NCBI RefSeq assembly: GCF_009176705.1
Contig: NZ_AP021846.1
Coordinates: 1,644,001 to 1,708,000, forward strand
Direction of reading: 5' to 3'
DNA: 64,000 nt
Source of the DNA: Pseudoalteromonas sp. A25
GTDB lineage: Bacteria > Pseudomonadota > Gammaproteobacteria > Enterobacterales > Alteromonadaceae
Made by a program: the position numbers and the translations under genes. The notes beneath the pieces were generated by a model. The model searched no databases. It had not been told where the DNA came from and worked only from the letters and a program-made list of their open reading frames with translations. Positions 1 to 9,856 of this stretch are shown here, one piece after another; the stretch's first letter is position 1, and each line of letters opens with the position of its first letter.

Positions 1-289
1 GCATGCCATTATGGATCTGGCCATCAAAAGGAGGGTATCGCCAGGCAGAATCAGTGCCTGTTGGGACCACATCAGTGTGGCCCGCAAAACAAAAGTGAGG
101 CCCTTCTGTGCCTTTTCTAGCCCAAGTATTTTGGGTATCAACAAAAAAAAGTTCTTCAATTTTGAAGCCCAGAGCACTGAGGCGTCGATTCATTAACTTT
201 TGACAACCCGCATCTTCGGGGGTGACTGAACGAAGCTGGATCAAAGATTGAGCAAGCTTTATTACATCGCTATCTATATATTCACTCAT
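1..289 (-). CDS. dapE: Succinyl-diaminopimelate desuccinylase, N-terminal part (cut by window edge)
   Basis: DapE hydrolyses N-succinyl-LL-diaminopimelate in the lysine and peptidoglycan precursor pathway; it is a cytoplasmic di-zinc M20 peptidase. Reading the minus strand from the ATG at 289 gives 96 codons running off the left edge. The visible part carries the M20 metal motif FAGHTDVVPTG, with the first metal His and Asp, followed by W and PPF as in DapE. The start overlaps the stop of the upstream gene as ATGA, so translation is probably coupled, and no clear Shine-Dalgarno sequence precedes it. The pair yffB-dapE is also adjacent in E. coli, which supports the call. The rest of the gene lies outside the window. 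Confidence 0.93.
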   Translation of the reverse strand, partial: MSEYIDSDVIKLAQSLIQLRSVTPEDAGCQKLMNRRLSALGFKIEELFFVDTQNTWARKGTEGPHFCFAGHTDVVPTGTDSAWRYPPFDGQIHNGM

Positions 290-633
290 AAGGAGAAAAT
301 CTCTTGGTACTGCTCTTTTTTAAAGCCAAGATAGTATTTGTTTTCGTTCACTAAGATTGGGCGCTTAATCATGGCCGGTGACTCTAGTAATAGTGCTTTG
401 GCGTTTTGCTCATTGAGAGTTTGTTTTTGCTCTTCACTTAACGCGCGATAAGTCGTGCCACGCTTGTTGAGCACATTCTCCCAGCCTAATTGGGTAAAAA
501 AGCTCTCAAGTAGAGCCTCGTCTATGCCGTCTTTTCTATAATCATGAAAGTTAAATGCAATGTTATTGTCGGTAAGAAACTTTTTCGCTTTTTTTATTGT
601 ATCGCAGTTTGGGATACCGTACATGGTGGTCAT
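286..633 (-). CDS. yffB: ArsC/Spx-family protein YffB
   Basis: 115 residues, the usual size for the YffB branch of the ArsC/Spx thioredoxin-fold family. The N-terminus has the family signature GIPNCDTIKKA with a single Cys at residue 10, in the position of the ArsC active-site Cys. Further on come KRGTTYRAL and IKRPILV, matching the conserved Arg-containing segments. Members have been proposed to be glutathione-dependent reductases, but the physiological substrate is unsettled, and a true arsenate reductase role should not be assumed. The stop overlaps the dapE start by four bases, so the two are co-transcribed, as in enterobacteria. Confidence 0.88.
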   Translation of the reverse strand: MTTMYGIPNCDTIKKAKKFLTDNNIAFNFHDYRKDGIDEALLESFFTQLGWENVLNKRGTTYRALSEEQKQTLNEQNAKALLLESPAMIKRPILVNENKYYLGFKKEQYQEIFSL

Positions 634-653
634 TGTTTATGGCCTTATTTTGG

Positions 654-1154
654 TTACTTTTTGGTTAAGGTGAGTAGGGGGTCTTGTCCAGCACTCACTT
701 GCCTCAATGGATAATAACATGGTCCTAATTTATCTGCATTTAGCACGATTAGCGTGCCAAGCACTTTTAATTGGGAAGATGGTAAATCGAAATATGCGAG
801 AATTTCGCCTTGTTCAACACGCTCTTTACCAAATGCATTTATCGGCTGTCTATCAAGTGAGGCATATTCGCTTGGGAGGTGCACGTGAACAAGTAACTTT
901 AGGCCATTATTAGCTACAATAATAAATTCACATCCTTTGCGCTTTATTTGCTCTATGGCGCCAGCGACCGGTGATGTCACTTTATTGCTTGTCATTTCAA
1001 CACACACACCTCTGCCTAACATACCTGTTGAAAATATGGGCTCAGGGTGTACCGTTAGTGGATGAACCTTACCAGTAAAGGGACTGGCAAGGTGCATAAA
1101 CAGGTTGCTAACCGAAGTAATAGGGGCGTAACTTGCTGATTTAGAAAATTGCAT
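654..1154 (-). CDS. Degenerate PTS EIIA(Glc)-like protein
   Basis: 166 residues, similar throughout to the IIA-glucose (Crr) fold: SPFTGKV, VTSPVAGAIEQI, NGLKLLVHVHL and the FDLP segment align with the family pattern. In Crr two histidines face each other at the active site, and the second carries the phosphate. Here the second is retained (His90, in LLVHVHL) but the first is a Cys (residue 75, in KGCEFII). The phosphoryl-transfer site is therefore altered, and the protein may be regulatory or no longer phosphorylated. The ATG directly abuts the stop of the ACT-domain gene, so the two are probably one transcript. No PTS permease gene is nearby. Family placement is clear; function is unknown. 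Confidence 0.75.
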   Translation of the reverse strand: MQFSKSASYAPITSVSNLFMHLASPFTGKVHPLTVHPEPIFSTGMLGRGVCVEMTSNKVTSPVAGAIEQIKRKGCEFIIVANNGLKLLVHVHLPSEYASLDRQPINAFGKERVEQGEILAYFDLPSSQLKVLGTLIVLNADKLGPCYYPLRQVSAGQDPLLTLTKK

Positions 1155-1535
1155 TTAAAGCACCATATATCCGTCTTTCTTGAGCGCTTTTATAGCGGTT
1201 TCAATTTGTTGCTGTTTAACAAGAATATAATCAGTGTCATAGGTCGACACTGAAAAAATAGAAACTTTGGCTTTGGCAAGTACTCCTGAGATGTTTGCCA
1301 TAATCCCCGTTAATGAAAAACCAAGTGGGCCGATAACTTCTAGTACACGCCAATCTCCCTCTGCTGCAAAGCTATCAAGTTTTATAGTACTGGGACAAAC
1401 AATAGACAATTCGTCTTCAGTTTTGGCAATGAAGTAAATGTCGGAACTCATTACCTCACGAGGAATGTTGGCGTCACAATCAAGGCTATGAATGGTAAAT
1501 GTTTGGCTGAGCAGTTGCAGCGTTTGTTTTGACAT
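1155..1535 (-). CDS. ACT-domain protein (CASTOR/COG3603-like)
   Basis: 126 residues built from two small ACT-like halves. The C-terminal half, from about residue 62, has a typical ACT segment (VIGPLGFSLTGIMANISGVL, then SIFSVSTYDTDYILV). This family binds amino acids in other settings, but no ligand can be inferred here. It is the first gene of a probable operon: its stop is immediately followed by the start of the EIIA-like gene, with no spacer. The spacing to pta (about 85 bases between 1535 and 1623, same strand) is compatible with either a separate promoter or read-through. Confidence 0.75.
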   Translation of the reverse strand: MSKQTLQLLSQTFTIHSLDCDANIPREVMSSDIYFIAKTEDELSIVCPSTIKLDSFAAEGDWRVLEVIGPLGFSLTGIMANISGVLAKAKVSIFSVSTYDTDYILVKQQQIETAIKALKKDGYMVL

Positions 1536-1622
1536 GCACCACCTTTTTGCAATTGAGTCATGTTAAATAGTATAGCCAAGAGTTTTATAAGTTAACCTTA
1601 AAAAATCTTGGCTAGCAGGCAA

Positions 1623-3779
1623 TTAACGTTGTTGGTCAGCAATTTGCTGGGCTTGTATTGCAGTGAGGGCAATGGTAAAAACAATATCTTCTACTAGTGC
1701 GCCACGGCTTAAGTCGTTAACAGGTTTGCGCATGCCTTGTAGCATTGGGCCAATACTTATCAGCTCAGCACTACGTTGCACTGCTTTGTATGTTGTATTG
1801 CCCGTATTTAAGTCAGGGAATACAAACACAGTTGCTTTTCCTGCAACTTTGCTGTCTGGTGCCTTTTTCTTTGCAACATTTTCCATAATGGCTGCATCAT
1901 ATTGCAATGGTCCATCGATATCGAGATCGGGTCTTTTCTGTTGGGCCAACTTAGTTGCTTCGCGCACTTTTTCAACGTCTGCGCCTTGTCCTGATGTTCC
2001 TGTACTATAACTGATCATAGCAACACGAGGTTCTATGCCAAACGCTGCTGCGGAGTCTGCTGATTGGATGGCAATATCAGCAAGTTGCTCTGCAGTGGGG
2101 TCGGGGTTAATCGCACAATCACCATAAACCAGCACTTGGTCGGGTAATAGCATGAAAAACACAGAGCTTACCAAAGATGACCCAGGCGCGGTTTTGATAA
2201 GTTGTAGAGGAGGCCGAATGGTATTCGCGGTGGTGTGTACCGCGCCTGATACTAAGCCATCAACTTCATTTTGTGCAAGCATCATGGTGCCAAGTACAAC
2301 GTTATCTTGTAATTGTTCTTGCGCTACAACTTCTGTTAAACCTTTGCCTTTGCGTAACTCAACCATGGGGGCAACATATTTATCAATATGCAGCTGAGGC
2401 TCGATAATTGTTACGTTATCATTTAATTCAACCCCCTGCTGAGCTGCAATACGTTCAATTTCCTCGCGCTCACCCAGCAATACTGTTTTGGCGATACCAC
2501 GCTCGCCGCAAATAGCAGCTGCTTTGATTGTTCGAGGTTCATTGCCCTCTGGCAGCACAATGGTTTTATTGGCTTTGCGGGCCAAATCTGTGAGTAAGTA
2601 ACGAAACGCTGGTGGTGATAGTTTGCGTGTTTTAGCAACGCCAACTGCTAATTGATCTAGCCAATCTGGGTCGATATGATTTGCATTGTGCTGTTTTACT
2701 TTATCGATCCGTTGCTCATCGTCACTGGGTACTTCCATATTAAAGTTATGTAATAGCAGTGATGTTCGCCAAGTATCTGCTGTTGTTGCAAGTATCGGCA
2801 GGCCAGTTTCCATCGCTTGTTCACACAAGGCCATAATACGGGGCTCTGGTTTAAAACCACCAGTCAGTAAAATAGCGCCAATCTTGGTGCCATTCATTGC
2901 TGATAAGCATGCAGCTACAAGTACATCTGAGCGATCTCCAGGGGTGACGAGTAAAGCGCCTGGAGTAAAATGATTAAGAATATTAGATACGGTTCTTGCA
3001 CAAAATGTTACGCGACGCAAACGCCTATGTTCCATGTCGCCTGCATTAATAATCTCTGCTTTTAGGTAGTTGCTTAAATCAATAACGCGGGGGGCAACAA
3101 GGTCAAAGTCCCACGGGATCGAACCGAGTAGCATAAAAGGGTGCTTGCGAAAAATGGGCAAAGAGGCCAAACGGTTCAGTTCATTTTCGAGCGCTTCGGG
3201 TTCGTGTTGATCAACTAAATCTGCGCGAGCTCTTCCCTGTTCATCTAATGGCGCATTCACTTTATTAAAAATACAGCCAAGTACTCGAGTGTGATTCACG
3301 GTACCGTAGTTACCAGCTGCAATTTCCAGTCTGTCTTCTAATTGCTCATTTGTGTCATTGCCAGGTGTTAGCACAAATACAATATCAGCTCCAAGTGTTT
3401 GTGCTATCTCTCTGTTCACTCGACCGGCATAGGGTTGCAAACGGGTCGGGACCATGCCTTCAATGATTGCAACTTCGTCATCAGCAACGGCACTTTCAAA
3501 ACGTTCAACGATTTCTTCTAGTAAGTCATCACCTTTACCATCACCAATCATTTGTTCTGCATAACTTAAATCGAATGGCATGGGGGGGGTTACCGCAGAG
3601 CCTTGTTTTACAATGACGGTTGATTTCTCAGGTCCGTGTTCGTCTTTGCGAGGTTGTGCGATAGGCTTGAAAAAATTCACTTTGACCGCTTTTTGTTCAA
3701 GGGCCCTAACTAGGCCAACCGATACCGATGTTAGGCCAACACCTGTAGATACCGGAATAAGCATGATACGACGACCCAT
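1623..3779 (-). CDS. pta: Phosphate acetyltransferase, long form
   Basis: Converts acetyl-CoA and phosphate to acetyl-phosphate, the first step of the Pta-AckA acetate pathway. The chosen start begins [18 protein letters not shown], one base after the ackA stop, and gives 718 residues, close to the 714 of E. coli Pta; the reading frame stays open upstream but that part runs into ackA. Domain order is an N-terminal P-loop/BioD-like domain (residues 1 to about 250, with VSTGVGLTS), a middle DRTGG domain (about 220-340), and a C-terminal catalytic PTA domain (from about 390: [15 protein letters not shown], later [10 protein letters not shown] and VFPDLNTGN). It is the second gene of an ackA-pta operon. 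Confidence 0.96.
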   Translation of the reverse strand: MGRRIMLIPVSTGVGLTSVSVGLVRALEQKAVKVNFFKPIAQPRKDEHGPEKSTVIVKQGSAVTPPMPFDLSYAEQMIGDGKGDDLLEEIVERFESAVADDEVAIIEGMVPTRLQPYAGRVNREIAQTLGADIVFVLTPGNDTNEQLEDRLEIAAGNYGTVNHTRVLGCIFNKVNAPLDEQGRARADLVDQHEPEALENELNRLASLPIFRKHPFMLLGSIPWDFDLVAPRVIDLSNYLKAEIINAGDMEHRRLRRVTFCARTVSNILNHFTPGALLVTPGDRSDVLVAACLSAMNGTKIGAILLTGGFKPEPRIMALCEQAMETGLPILATTADTWRTSLLLHNFNMEVPSDDEQRIDKVKQHNANHIDPDWLDQLAVGVAKTRKLSPPAFRYLLTDLARKANKTIVLPEGNEPRTIKAAAICGERGIAKTVLLGEREEIERIAAQQGVELNDNVTIIEPQLHIDKYVAPMVELRKGKGLTEVVAQEQLQDNVVLGTMMLAQNEVDGLVSGAVHTTANTIRPPLQLIKTAPGSSLVSSVFFMLLPDQVLVYGDCAINPDPTAEQLADIAIQSADSAAAFGIEPRVAMISYSTGTSGQGADVEKVREATKLAQQKRPDLDIDGPLQYDAAIMENVAKKKAPDSKVAGKATVFVFPDLNTGNTTYKAVQRSAELISIGPMLQGMRKPVNDLSRGALVEDIVFTIALTAIQAQQIADQQR

Positions 3780-3780
3780 A

Positions 3781-4977
3781 CTATTGCTCCTTCGCGATGG
3801 TTGCTGCATCCGTTGCAATGACCCACTCTTCATTGGTTGGGATGACGATTGCACAAGGCAGTTCGCCCGATGTGATAACGCCTTGTTGGCCAAACCTAGC
3901 ACTGAGATTTTTATCATTGTCTAACTGCAAGCCTAAAAAGCTCAGTTGAGAAACGACTTTGGCACGGATGGTATCGGAGTTTTCGCCAATACCACCGGTA
4001 AAAATTAGTGCATCAAGTCCGCCTAGTGGCACTGCAAATGCGGCTATTTGTTTGGCTAGGCGGTAGCAGAAAATATCTAGTGCTAGTTGTGCTTGCTCAT
4101 GGCCGTTTGCAGCGGCTTCTTCAATCGTTCTGCAATCATTTGAGAGTTCACTGATCCCAAGTAGGCCGCTTTGTTTATTAAGCAAAAGGTCTACTTGAGT
4201 TGGTGAGTATTTTAATTGATTCACTAAAAATGCGAATATACCTGGGTCAATATCACCACTGCGAGTGCCCATCATGAGTCCTTCCAGTGGGGTGAGGCCC
4301 ATACTTGTGTCGACTGATTGACCGTTTTTAATTGCAGTGACAGAGCAACCATTGCCTAAATGAGCGCTGATCAGGCGAGAATTATTTGCATCTAACTCTA
4401 AAAGTTGATGTGCTTGGGTCGATACATAATAATGACTGGTGCCATGAAAGCCATAGCGACGAATCCCATGGCTTTTATACAGCGCGTAGGGTAGAGCATA
4501 CAAAAACGCTTGTGGTGCCATAGTTTGATGAAATGCGGTGTCGAAAACGGCGACCTGAGGTAAAGTTGAAAACGCAGCTTGCGCCGCTTCTATGCCAAGT
4601 AAGTTCGCAGGGTTATGTAAAGGTGCCAACGTACTAGTTTGTTTAATGGCTTGCAGCACATCGTTCGTTATCAGCACAGAATGCGTGAAGTGTTCTCCAC
4701 CATGAACAACTCGGTGACCTACAGCAATAAGCTGTTCGTCGAGTCCAAGCTGCTTAACGAGTTCGACTAACCGTGCGATGGCAACTTGGTGTGCATCGCC
4801 TTTATCGAGCGTGATCGTTTGTTTGGAGCCATCGTATTTATACTTTATGAGCGGCTGCTGCTCTGCAAGGCACTCAGCTAGCCCTGAGAGCACCTCTGAA
4901 CCAGTGTGAACATCGATGATAGCAAACTTAAGACTTGAACTACCACAGTTTAAAACCAGAACATGGGAAGATGACAT
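3781..4977 (-). CDS. ackA: Acetate kinase
   Basis: Interconverts acetyl-phosphate plus ADP and acetate plus ATP. The start at [19 protein letters not shown] gives 398 residues, as in E. coli (400), and carries the family's N-terminal signature [11 protein letters not shown]. Other expected motifs are [11 protein letters not shown], the catalytic region [16 protein letters not shown] (adenosine/phosphate loop), [20 protein letters not shown] and FTGGIGENS. An upstream in-frame start would add 12 basic/hydrophobic residues not seen in the family, so I do not use it. pta follows with a one-base gap, so the two enzymes are made from one transcript. Confidence 0.97.
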   Translation of the reverse strand: MSSSHVLVLNCGSSSLKFAIIDVHTGSEVLSGLAECLAEQQPLIKYKYDGSKQTITLDKGDAHQVAIARLVELVKQLGLDEQLIAVGHRVVHGGEHFTHSVLITNDVLQAIKQTSTLAPLHNPANLLGIEAAQAAFSTLPQVAVFDTAFHQTMAPQAFLYALPYALYKSHGIRRYGFHGTSHYYVSTQAHQLLELDANNSRLISAHLGNGCSVTAIKNGQSVDTSMGLTPLEGLMMGTRSGDIDPGIFAFLVNQLKYSPTQVDLLLNKQSGLLGISELSNDCRTIEEAAANGHEQAQLALDIFCYRLAKQIAAFAVPLGGLDALIFTGGIGENSDTIRAKVVSQLSFLGLQLDNDKNLSARFGQQGVITSGELPCAIVIPTNEEWVIATDAATIAKEQ

Positions 4978-5128
4978 AATGACTTTCCGTTTTGACAATA
5001 ACAGTAAACGCATATTAAGCTTAAAGCATAGTGGCGAATAAGCTACGCGCTAGATAAAGGTATAATTGACTTTATGTTTTACAATTTTACCCGAATTTTT
5101 ACTTAAAAGTTAGCACCTAGGAGTGATG

Positions 5129-5575
5129 ATGCAAAATAGTCTTATTTCACAAGTGCAGCTTGGACGCCAATACGCAAAGGAGTGGCCGATGCGCAAAGAG
5201 CTTGCGCCAATGTTTGCGGAATTTAGAGTGATTAAAGCAACCGAATTATCTCTGTCGGTAATGCCTATTTTGGCGATATTTTCGGTGTTTTTTCAAACAA
5301 GTCAGCTGGGTATGCAATATTTACCGCAGGCGATTGCAATTGCTTTGTTTTTTCTTTCTCTACCCGTTCAAGGACTACTGTGGTTGGGTAAACGTTGTGA
5401 GACGCCACTGAATCCCTCTCTTTGCACTTGGTACAATGAGCTTTACCACAAGATGGTTGAAAATGGCTACGACAGACCTATCGCGTCAAGAAAGCCACGT
5501 TACAGAGATTTGGCTAAGCTGTTGACAGATATGTTTAATAAAATGGACAAGGCATTCACAAAAGAGCAGCTCTAG
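5129..5575 (+). CDS. yfbV: YfbV/DUF412 inner-membrane protein
   Basis: 148 residues, UPF0208/DUF412 family. Two hydrophobic helices at about residues 40-58 and 66-84 are followed by a cytoplasmic-looking tail with the conserved segment WYNELYHKMVENGY and KPRYRDLAKLL. AGGAG at 5119-5123 lies five bases before the ATG at 5129, which decides this start over the GTG at 5123 and the ATG at 5126. It is divergent from ackA, as in E. coli, where yfbV sits next to ackA-pta. The E. coli protein has been linked to insulation of the Ter macrodomain; its function here is not established. Confidence 0.9.
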   Translation: MQNSLISQVQLGRQYAKEWPMRKELAPMFAEFRVIKATELSLSVMPILAIFSVFFQTSQLGMQYLPQAIAIALFFLSLPVQGLLWLGKRCETPLNPSLCTWYNELYHKMVENGYDRPIASRKPRYRDLAKLLTDMFNKMDKAFTKEQL

Positions 5576-5599
5576 TAAAGCGAGCTGCGCCGTGATCTT

Positions 5600-6409
5600 T
5601 TAGCCTTTTTCAAACTCGCTCAGATAAAAAGAGAGTGTGACTTCGTGACTTGTGCGTTCATTTATCAACTGATAATGAACGTCTTTAAATTTCCACGCAA
5701 ATGGGGTCATTTGTATTAAGTGTTCAATGACCTTTGCTTCTATTGTTTGCTTTTGTTCAATCAGTGTATGATTTTTAAGTACAAACCCTTTGGGGGCGGT
5801 TACCGGCTCGTGTAACTGTACATCATCATAAATAAATTGCTTTAATTCGAACAGATGCTTGGGACCTGGGCTAACAATTAGCAATTTTCCGTTGTTTGCA
5901 GATAATCGATACAACTCATTTTCAAAAATAGGGGCGAACACGCTGAGCATAACGTCTGCAGCCCTATCCGCAAAGGGCGTTTGTTTTATTGACGCTACGC
6001 TAAAGTGAACATTTTTATAGCGTTTGGCTGCATACTTTACTGCCGATTTAGATATGTCTACACCATATATTTGGGTATCGTCTTGTTGAGATACTGCATT
6101 AGCCACAGCGTGCGTGTAAAAGCCTTCACCGCACCCTAAGTCAATCACACATTTTGGCTGGTAACGACAAATTAAATCGACGATAGCTTGTTGTAAGAAT
6201 AAATAGTGATCAGTTGCAAAAAATGCTCGTCGAGCTTGCACCATTTGTAAATTATCGCCGGGTTGTTTGGATTTCTTATTTTGTACTGGTAGTAGATTAA
6301 TGTAGCCTTCTTTAGCAAAGTCAAATTGGTGGCGATTTTCACAACATAAGCTTTGCTTTTGTTGCTCTAGTGCCATTGAGCATAAAGGGCACTGATACAG
6401 TAGAGTCAT
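5600..6409 (-). CDS. rlmA: 23S rRNA (guanine-N1)-methyltransferase
   Basis: 269 residues. The N-terminus has a zinc-binding pattern (YQCPLCSMAL, then CCENRHQFDFAKEGYINLL) typical of RlmA/RrmA, followed by a class I SAM methyltransferase domain with motif I VIDLGCGEGFYTHAV and motif II-like IYGVDISKSAVKYAA. RlmA methylates N1 of G745 in helix 35 of 23S rRNA in E. coli. The EGYINLLP segment directly after the zinc motif is a family signature. The start overlaps the stop of the upstream membrane protein by four bases (ATGA), suggesting one transcript. Confidence 0.9.
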   Translation of the reverse strand: MTLLYQCPLCSMALEQQKQSLCCENRHQFDFAKEGYINLLPVQNKKSKQPGDNLQMVQARRAFFATDHYLFLQQAIVDLICRYQPKCVIDLGCGEGFYTHAVANAVSQQDDTQIYGVDISKSAVKYAAKRYKNVHFSVASIKQTPFADRAADVMLSVFAPIFENELYRLSANNGKLLIVSPGPKHLFELKQFIYDDVQLHEPVTAPKGFVLKNHTLIEQKQTIEAKVIEHLIQMTPFAWKFKDVHYQLINERTSHEVTLSFYLSEFEKG

Positions 6410-7032
6410 CGGCTTAGGTATTCCTGATCATAGAAAGTTTTTACCCAATGAGGGCGATAGGTAATGAGCAATGTGATGGCCATACCATTTAACATGGCTT
6501 CGGGAAACCACATGATAACGGCATAAAACATGTAATTTGCTTTTAAAGTGGCGAGATCATACATTCCACTTAGATAAAAGTAACCACTGCTTAAAAGTAT
6601 TTTGGCTGCGCCAACAAAACCTGCACACAAAAAAGCGCATACAAAAATGTAAATAAAAAAGTGCCTAGGCAAAAACTTATAGCACAATAAATAAATACTA
6701 TAACTGAGGTATATCGGTAAAAATGCGGTGAAGGTTAAAAACTCAGGTAGTTGGCCCACAGTTAAGTCGCTAAAGTTAACTAGCAGTATACTTGCAAGTA
6801 GCGCGCTTAAGCAGGCTAAACGCCAACCCATAACTAAAGTTACTGCTGTTATCCCCAATATATGAATATTGAGGTTTTCTAATATGCCAGCCTTTATTTG
6901 CCAAAGTAATGCGATACAAAGCGAACAAGCAAATAGGCCTGTTTGCCTTGCTGGGCGACAGAGCAAGGCTGTGTAGGTTTGTTTGTTAAGTGTGGCGACA
7001 AAAAGTGCCGCCGCTGTCAAAGTAAGCCACAT
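6406..7032 (-). CDS. CbiM-like energy-coupling factor permease-family membrane protein
   Basis: 208 residues, almost entirely hydrophobic, with about six predicted membrane helices. The segment KANYMFYAVIMWFPEAMLNG near residues 165-184 and the overall helix pattern resemble the CbiM-like substrate-binding permeases of ECF transporters (COG3235), which take up cobalt, nickel or cobalamin precursors. No ATPase or T-component gene lies next to it, so it is either an orphan subunit or has another role. It lies between xthA and rlmA on the same strand, with a two-base gap and a four-base overlap respectively. Substrate unknown. Confidence 0.65.
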   Translation of the reverse strand: MWLTLTAAALFVATLNKQTYTALLCRPARQTGLFACSLCIALLWQIKAGILENLNIHILGITAVTLVMGWRLACLSALLASILLVNFSDLTVGQLPEFLTFTAFLPIYLSYSIYLLCYKFLPRHFFIYIFVCAFLCAGFVGAAKILLSSGYFYLSGMYDLATLKANYMFYAVIMWFPEAMLNGMAITLLITYRPHWVKTFYDQEYLSR

Positions 7033-7034
7033 GA

Positions 7035-7844
7035 TTAAATGTTAAACTTAGCCCATATAGGAGCATGATCTGACGGTTTTTCAATACCGCGCAGCTCATA
7101 GTCTATGTCACTTTGCGTACATTTTTCCATCAGCATGCTTGTAGCTAGAATGACATCAATTCGAAGTCCTCTATTGTCATCAAAGCCGCGCGAACGGTAG
7201 TCAAACCAAGAATATTGCTGTGTATCTTCTGGTTTTAGCTCTCTAAATGTATCTTTGAGACCCCAAGACAAAAGCGTATCTAACCATTGGCGCTCTTCTG
7301 GTTGAAAAGAACACTTACCAGTTTTAAGCCAGCGTTTACGATTGGCTTCTCCAATACCAATGTCTAGATCAGTTGGAGAAATATTAATGTCGCCCATCAC
7401 TATTAGGGCCTGCTCATTGTTGCAGTGCGCTTCTAGGTGGGTCATAAGGTCGGCGTAAAACTGGCGTTTATAGGGAAACTTTATTTCATGATTAATATTA
7501 TCACCTTGAGGGAAATAGCCATTCATCACCGTAACTTCTTCGCCTGTAGAGCTATCAAAACTGCCAATAATCATGCGCTTTTGAGAGTCGTCGGTATCAG
7601 TTAAAAAACCTTTTTGAAGATGTTTTGCGGGCGTCTTCGACAGTAAAGCAACGCCATAATGTGCTTTTTGACCATGAAAATAGACGTGATACCCCATCGC
7701 TTCTACATCTTCTACCGGAAAAGCTTCATCATGTACTTTGATTTCTTGCAAGCCTATGATGTCGGGCTGATGCTTGTCAATGATAGCTTGTAGTTGATGG
7801 AGTCTAGCTCTTAATCCATTGATATTAAAAGAAATAACTTTCAT
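7035..7844 (-). CDS. xthA: Exodeoxyribonuclease III (AP endonuclease)
   Basis: 269 residues, matching the 268 of E. coli ExoIII. It has the endonuclease/exonuclease/phosphatase fold motifs in order: [14 protein letters not shown] (N at the metal site), [15 protein letters not shown] (catalytic Glu), [24 protein letters not shown] (Asp/Asn), the central NRKRWL segment, [11 protein letters not shown], and the terminal SDHAPIWA with the catalytic Asp-His. It cleaves abasic sites and degrades DNA 3' to 5' in base excision repair. It is the first gene of a close-packed minus-strand run with the CbiM-like gene and rlmA. Confidence 0.96.
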   Translation of the reverse strand: MKVISFNINGLRARLHQLQAIIDKHQPDIIGLQEIKVHDEAFPVEDVEAMGYHVYFHGQKAHYGVALLSKTPAKHLQKGFLTDTDDSQKRMIIGSFDSSTGEEVTVMNGYFPQGDNINHEIKFPYKRQFYADLMTHLEAHCNNEQALIVMGDINISPTDLDIGIGEANRKRWLKTGKCSFQPEERQWLDTLLSWGLKDTFRELKPEDTQQYSWFDYRSRGFDDNRGLRIDVILATSMLMEKCTQSDIDYELRGIEKPSDHAPIWAKFNI

Positions 7845-8050
7845 TTTTACTACCTTATAGCGCCAATGATATACCGGTCATTGGTACTTAAACTTTGTTT
7901 AGAGTGTTGTTTTATAATGAGCAGTTTTTGATATTTTTTATTTAAAGCTGAACTTGTGAATCATATCATTCATTAACTAAGAGCAAAATATCCAAGTGGA
8001 GTAAGTGATATCTTGGTGGTTTGGAACTAAGCGTTCGAAAGGAAATAAAA

Positions 8051-8079
8051 AGCGCCGCTTTAGTAATGTAAACGGCGCT
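8051..8079 (-). terminator. Rho-independent terminator of the porin gene
   Basis: AGCGCCG at 8051-8057 pairs with CGGCGCT at 8073-8079. Read on the minus strand the stem is followed directly by a T-rich tract, as expected for the end of the porin transcript whose stop codon is at 8095. The remainder of 7845-8050 shows no gene; it holds only the xthA upstream region. Confidence 0.75.
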
Positions 8080-8094
8080 CAATAGTTGGCAAAA

Positions 8095-9231
8095 TTAGAA
8101 TACGAAGTCTACGCCAAAGGAGATAGCTCTTGAGTCGCCATGATAAGCCCAACCGGTAGGTTTGTGGCCTTGGTCAACAAACTTATCATATTGAATCTTA
8201 AAAGCAGCACTAGGTAAAAAGTTATAACGTAAGCCAAAACCAAGAACATAGTGCTCTTCTAGGTCTTCTGTGGGCACCTTCGAACGTTCATGATCGGCCT
8301 TTGAGTAAGAAATGTAAGGCTGGTAGTCACCCCAGTTATAAACTAAAGAGAGTAAATAGGTTGGGAACTCAGTTCCTACATCGTCATCATAATCGACCAT
8401 ATTTATATCAAAAAGCAAGGTGAACTGGTTAAGTGAGACATTACCACCTAGGCCTAAAAATGTTTGCGAAAATGGTGTGTATGGGTCAATACTACCGTCT
8501 TGCTGAATCGTTTCCCTATCACGATCATTTGTGAAATACACAAATCGTAAATCAAAGTTGTCCCCAGAAACATTCCAGTTCATGCCGGTAATATCGGTCC
8601 AAAACTCGTTAACTGTTCTAGCATTGCCGCCATACAGTTTGTTGTAATAGAGCATTTCAACGTTGTCATCCGAGTATTCGTTACCATAAAAGAATGTGAG
8701 TGAGTTAGAGAATCCGCCTAACTCAAAATCATACATGGCACTTATCCCATTAAACTGAGTAACTTGCCACCAATATAAATTTGATGGTGGGCGCATCCAT
8801 GGGTAGGCATAACCCACCTCTGAAAACTCAGAAAAGTAATACATCGGAATATTGCGACGGCCCGCCATAATTCTGAGGTTTTCTGATGCCTGGTAGGTGA
8901 CGTAGTACCAATCAAACTCAGGCTCAAAATCATCGACGCCTTTTGCAACCAGCTGGGCAGTAGCAGAAAAATTATCAGCTAAGTCCATAACAGCCTGTAC
9001 GGCGAAAATGGACTCTGCTTTAAAGGTTAAATCATTTTTATATTGGCCTACATCATAAAAATCGGCAGTAAATATTTCGTCTCTTGTTTGGCCGGGATTT
9101 AGCGGGTCGTCAACCGTCCCCAGTGTTTTACCAGCAATAACTGAGCCATAGCCACTGATTCTGAGATCTGCAAATGCACAAGTAGACACCAGCATGGCGA
9201 TACTCGAAGTAACAGTTAATAAGTTTTTCAT
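8095..9231 (-). CDS. Outer-membrane beta-barrel porin-like protein
   Basis: 378 residues. A signal peptide (MKNLLTVTSSIAMLVSTCAF, cleavage near residue 21 before DLRISGYG) precedes a sequence of alternating hydrophobic/aromatic strands rich in Tyr, Trp and acidic turns. The protein ends in VDFVF, the terminal Phe expected for recognition by the Bam complex. These traits and the size fit an outer-membrane porin of the type common in Alteromonadales. It lies 14 bases downstream of the PstS-like gene on the same strand, so the two are probably co-transcribed. The transported solute is unknown; the neighbour suggests an anion such as phosphate, which is inference only. Confidence 0.8.
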   Translation of the reverse strand: MKNLLTVTSSIAMLVSTCAFADLRISGYGSVIAGKTLGTVDDPLNPGQTRDEIFTADFYDVGQYKNDLTFKAESIFAVQAVMDLADNFSATAQLVAKGVDDFEPEFDWYYVTYQASENLRIMAGRRNIPMYYFSEFSEVGYAYPWMRPPSNLYWWQVTQFNGISAMYDFELGGFSNSLTFFYGNEYSDDNVEMLYYNKLYGGNARTVNEFWTDITGMNWNVSGDNFDLRFVYFTNDRDRETIQQDGSIDPYTPFSQTFLGLGGNVSLNQFTLLFDINMVDYDDDVGTEFPTYLLSLVYNWGDYQPYISYSKADHERSKVPTEDLEEHYVLGFGLRYNFLPSAAFKIQYDKFVDQGHKPTGWAYHGDSRAISFGVDFVF

Positions 9232-9245
9232 CTTTCTACCCCTAC

Positions 9246-9686
9246 TTAAAATGTTGCAACGACTTTTACTGCATCAGTTGCAGCGCTTGCGTCGACATAG
9301 CCAATGGCATCTGGATTAGAAGAAACTGCAGAAATGATATCACCTGCTGAATCCATCTCTTGAGGAGGGGTACCTTTACCCGTAAATAAAATTTTTGACC
9401 AGTAAGCTTTGACCTGACTACTCGACTTGCCTATGACCTTTGTATTGAACTCATCGGTTGCGGGGTCGCCAGAACTAGCACTGATTAGAATGGCTGATCT
9501 ACCATTGGAAAACGACTTTGTTTTCCCCAAAAATATTTTCTTGATTGTTTCTTGATCAAAGGAAGATGCATTGCTTGGGTGAACAATGATCGCTACCTCT
9601 GCAAAAGCGTTAGAAACACTGAACAGACTAAAAGTGGAAACTGCAAGAACAACTTTCCACGTTACTTTTTTTACAGGCCATAACAT
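9246..9686 (-). CDS. Small periplasmic PstS-like phosphate-binding-type protein
   Basis: 146 residues from the ATG at 9686, which is preceded by AAGGAA six bases upstream; an ORF extension of 11 residues upstream lacks this. An N-terminal signal peptide (about residues 1-30, ending in SNAFAE) is followed by one lobe-like domain resembling the N-terminal part of phosphate ABC binding proteins: VHPSNASSFDQETIKKIFLG, then SGDPATDEF and GYVDASAA. Full PstS proteins have about 320-350 residues, so this is the short single-lobe class found beside porins. No PstCAB permease is nearby. Phosphate binding is inferred from the family, not shown. Confidence 0.7.
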   Translation of the reverse strand: MLWPVKKVTWKVVLAVSTFSLFSVSNAFAEVAIIVHPSNASSFDQETIKKIFLGKTKSFSNGRSAILISASSGDPATDEFNTKVIGKSSSQVKAYWSKILFTGKGTPPQEMDSAGDIISAVSSNPDAIGYVDASAATDAVKVVATF

Positions 9687-9856
9687 AGCGAGTTCCTTAT
9701 GTGAGTTACAAAGAGTCAAAATTTTTTATATAGATAACAAAATTAAAAATAGTCTCTTAGTAAGTTTATGCAAGTATTTGTAGTGAAAATGTAAATTGTG
9801 TTTTAAATGGAACCGCACAGGTAATTTTAAGTATTAAAGCCTAGATTTGTTTTATA

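Noticed and set aside
11..196. Plus-strand ORF at the left edge
   Set aside because: It is antisense to the dapE N-terminus, whose minus-strand translation carries clear M20 motifs.
3580..3924. Plus-strand ORF over the pta/ackA junction
   Set aside because: Antisense to two well-supported genes, with no ribosome binding site or recognisable product.
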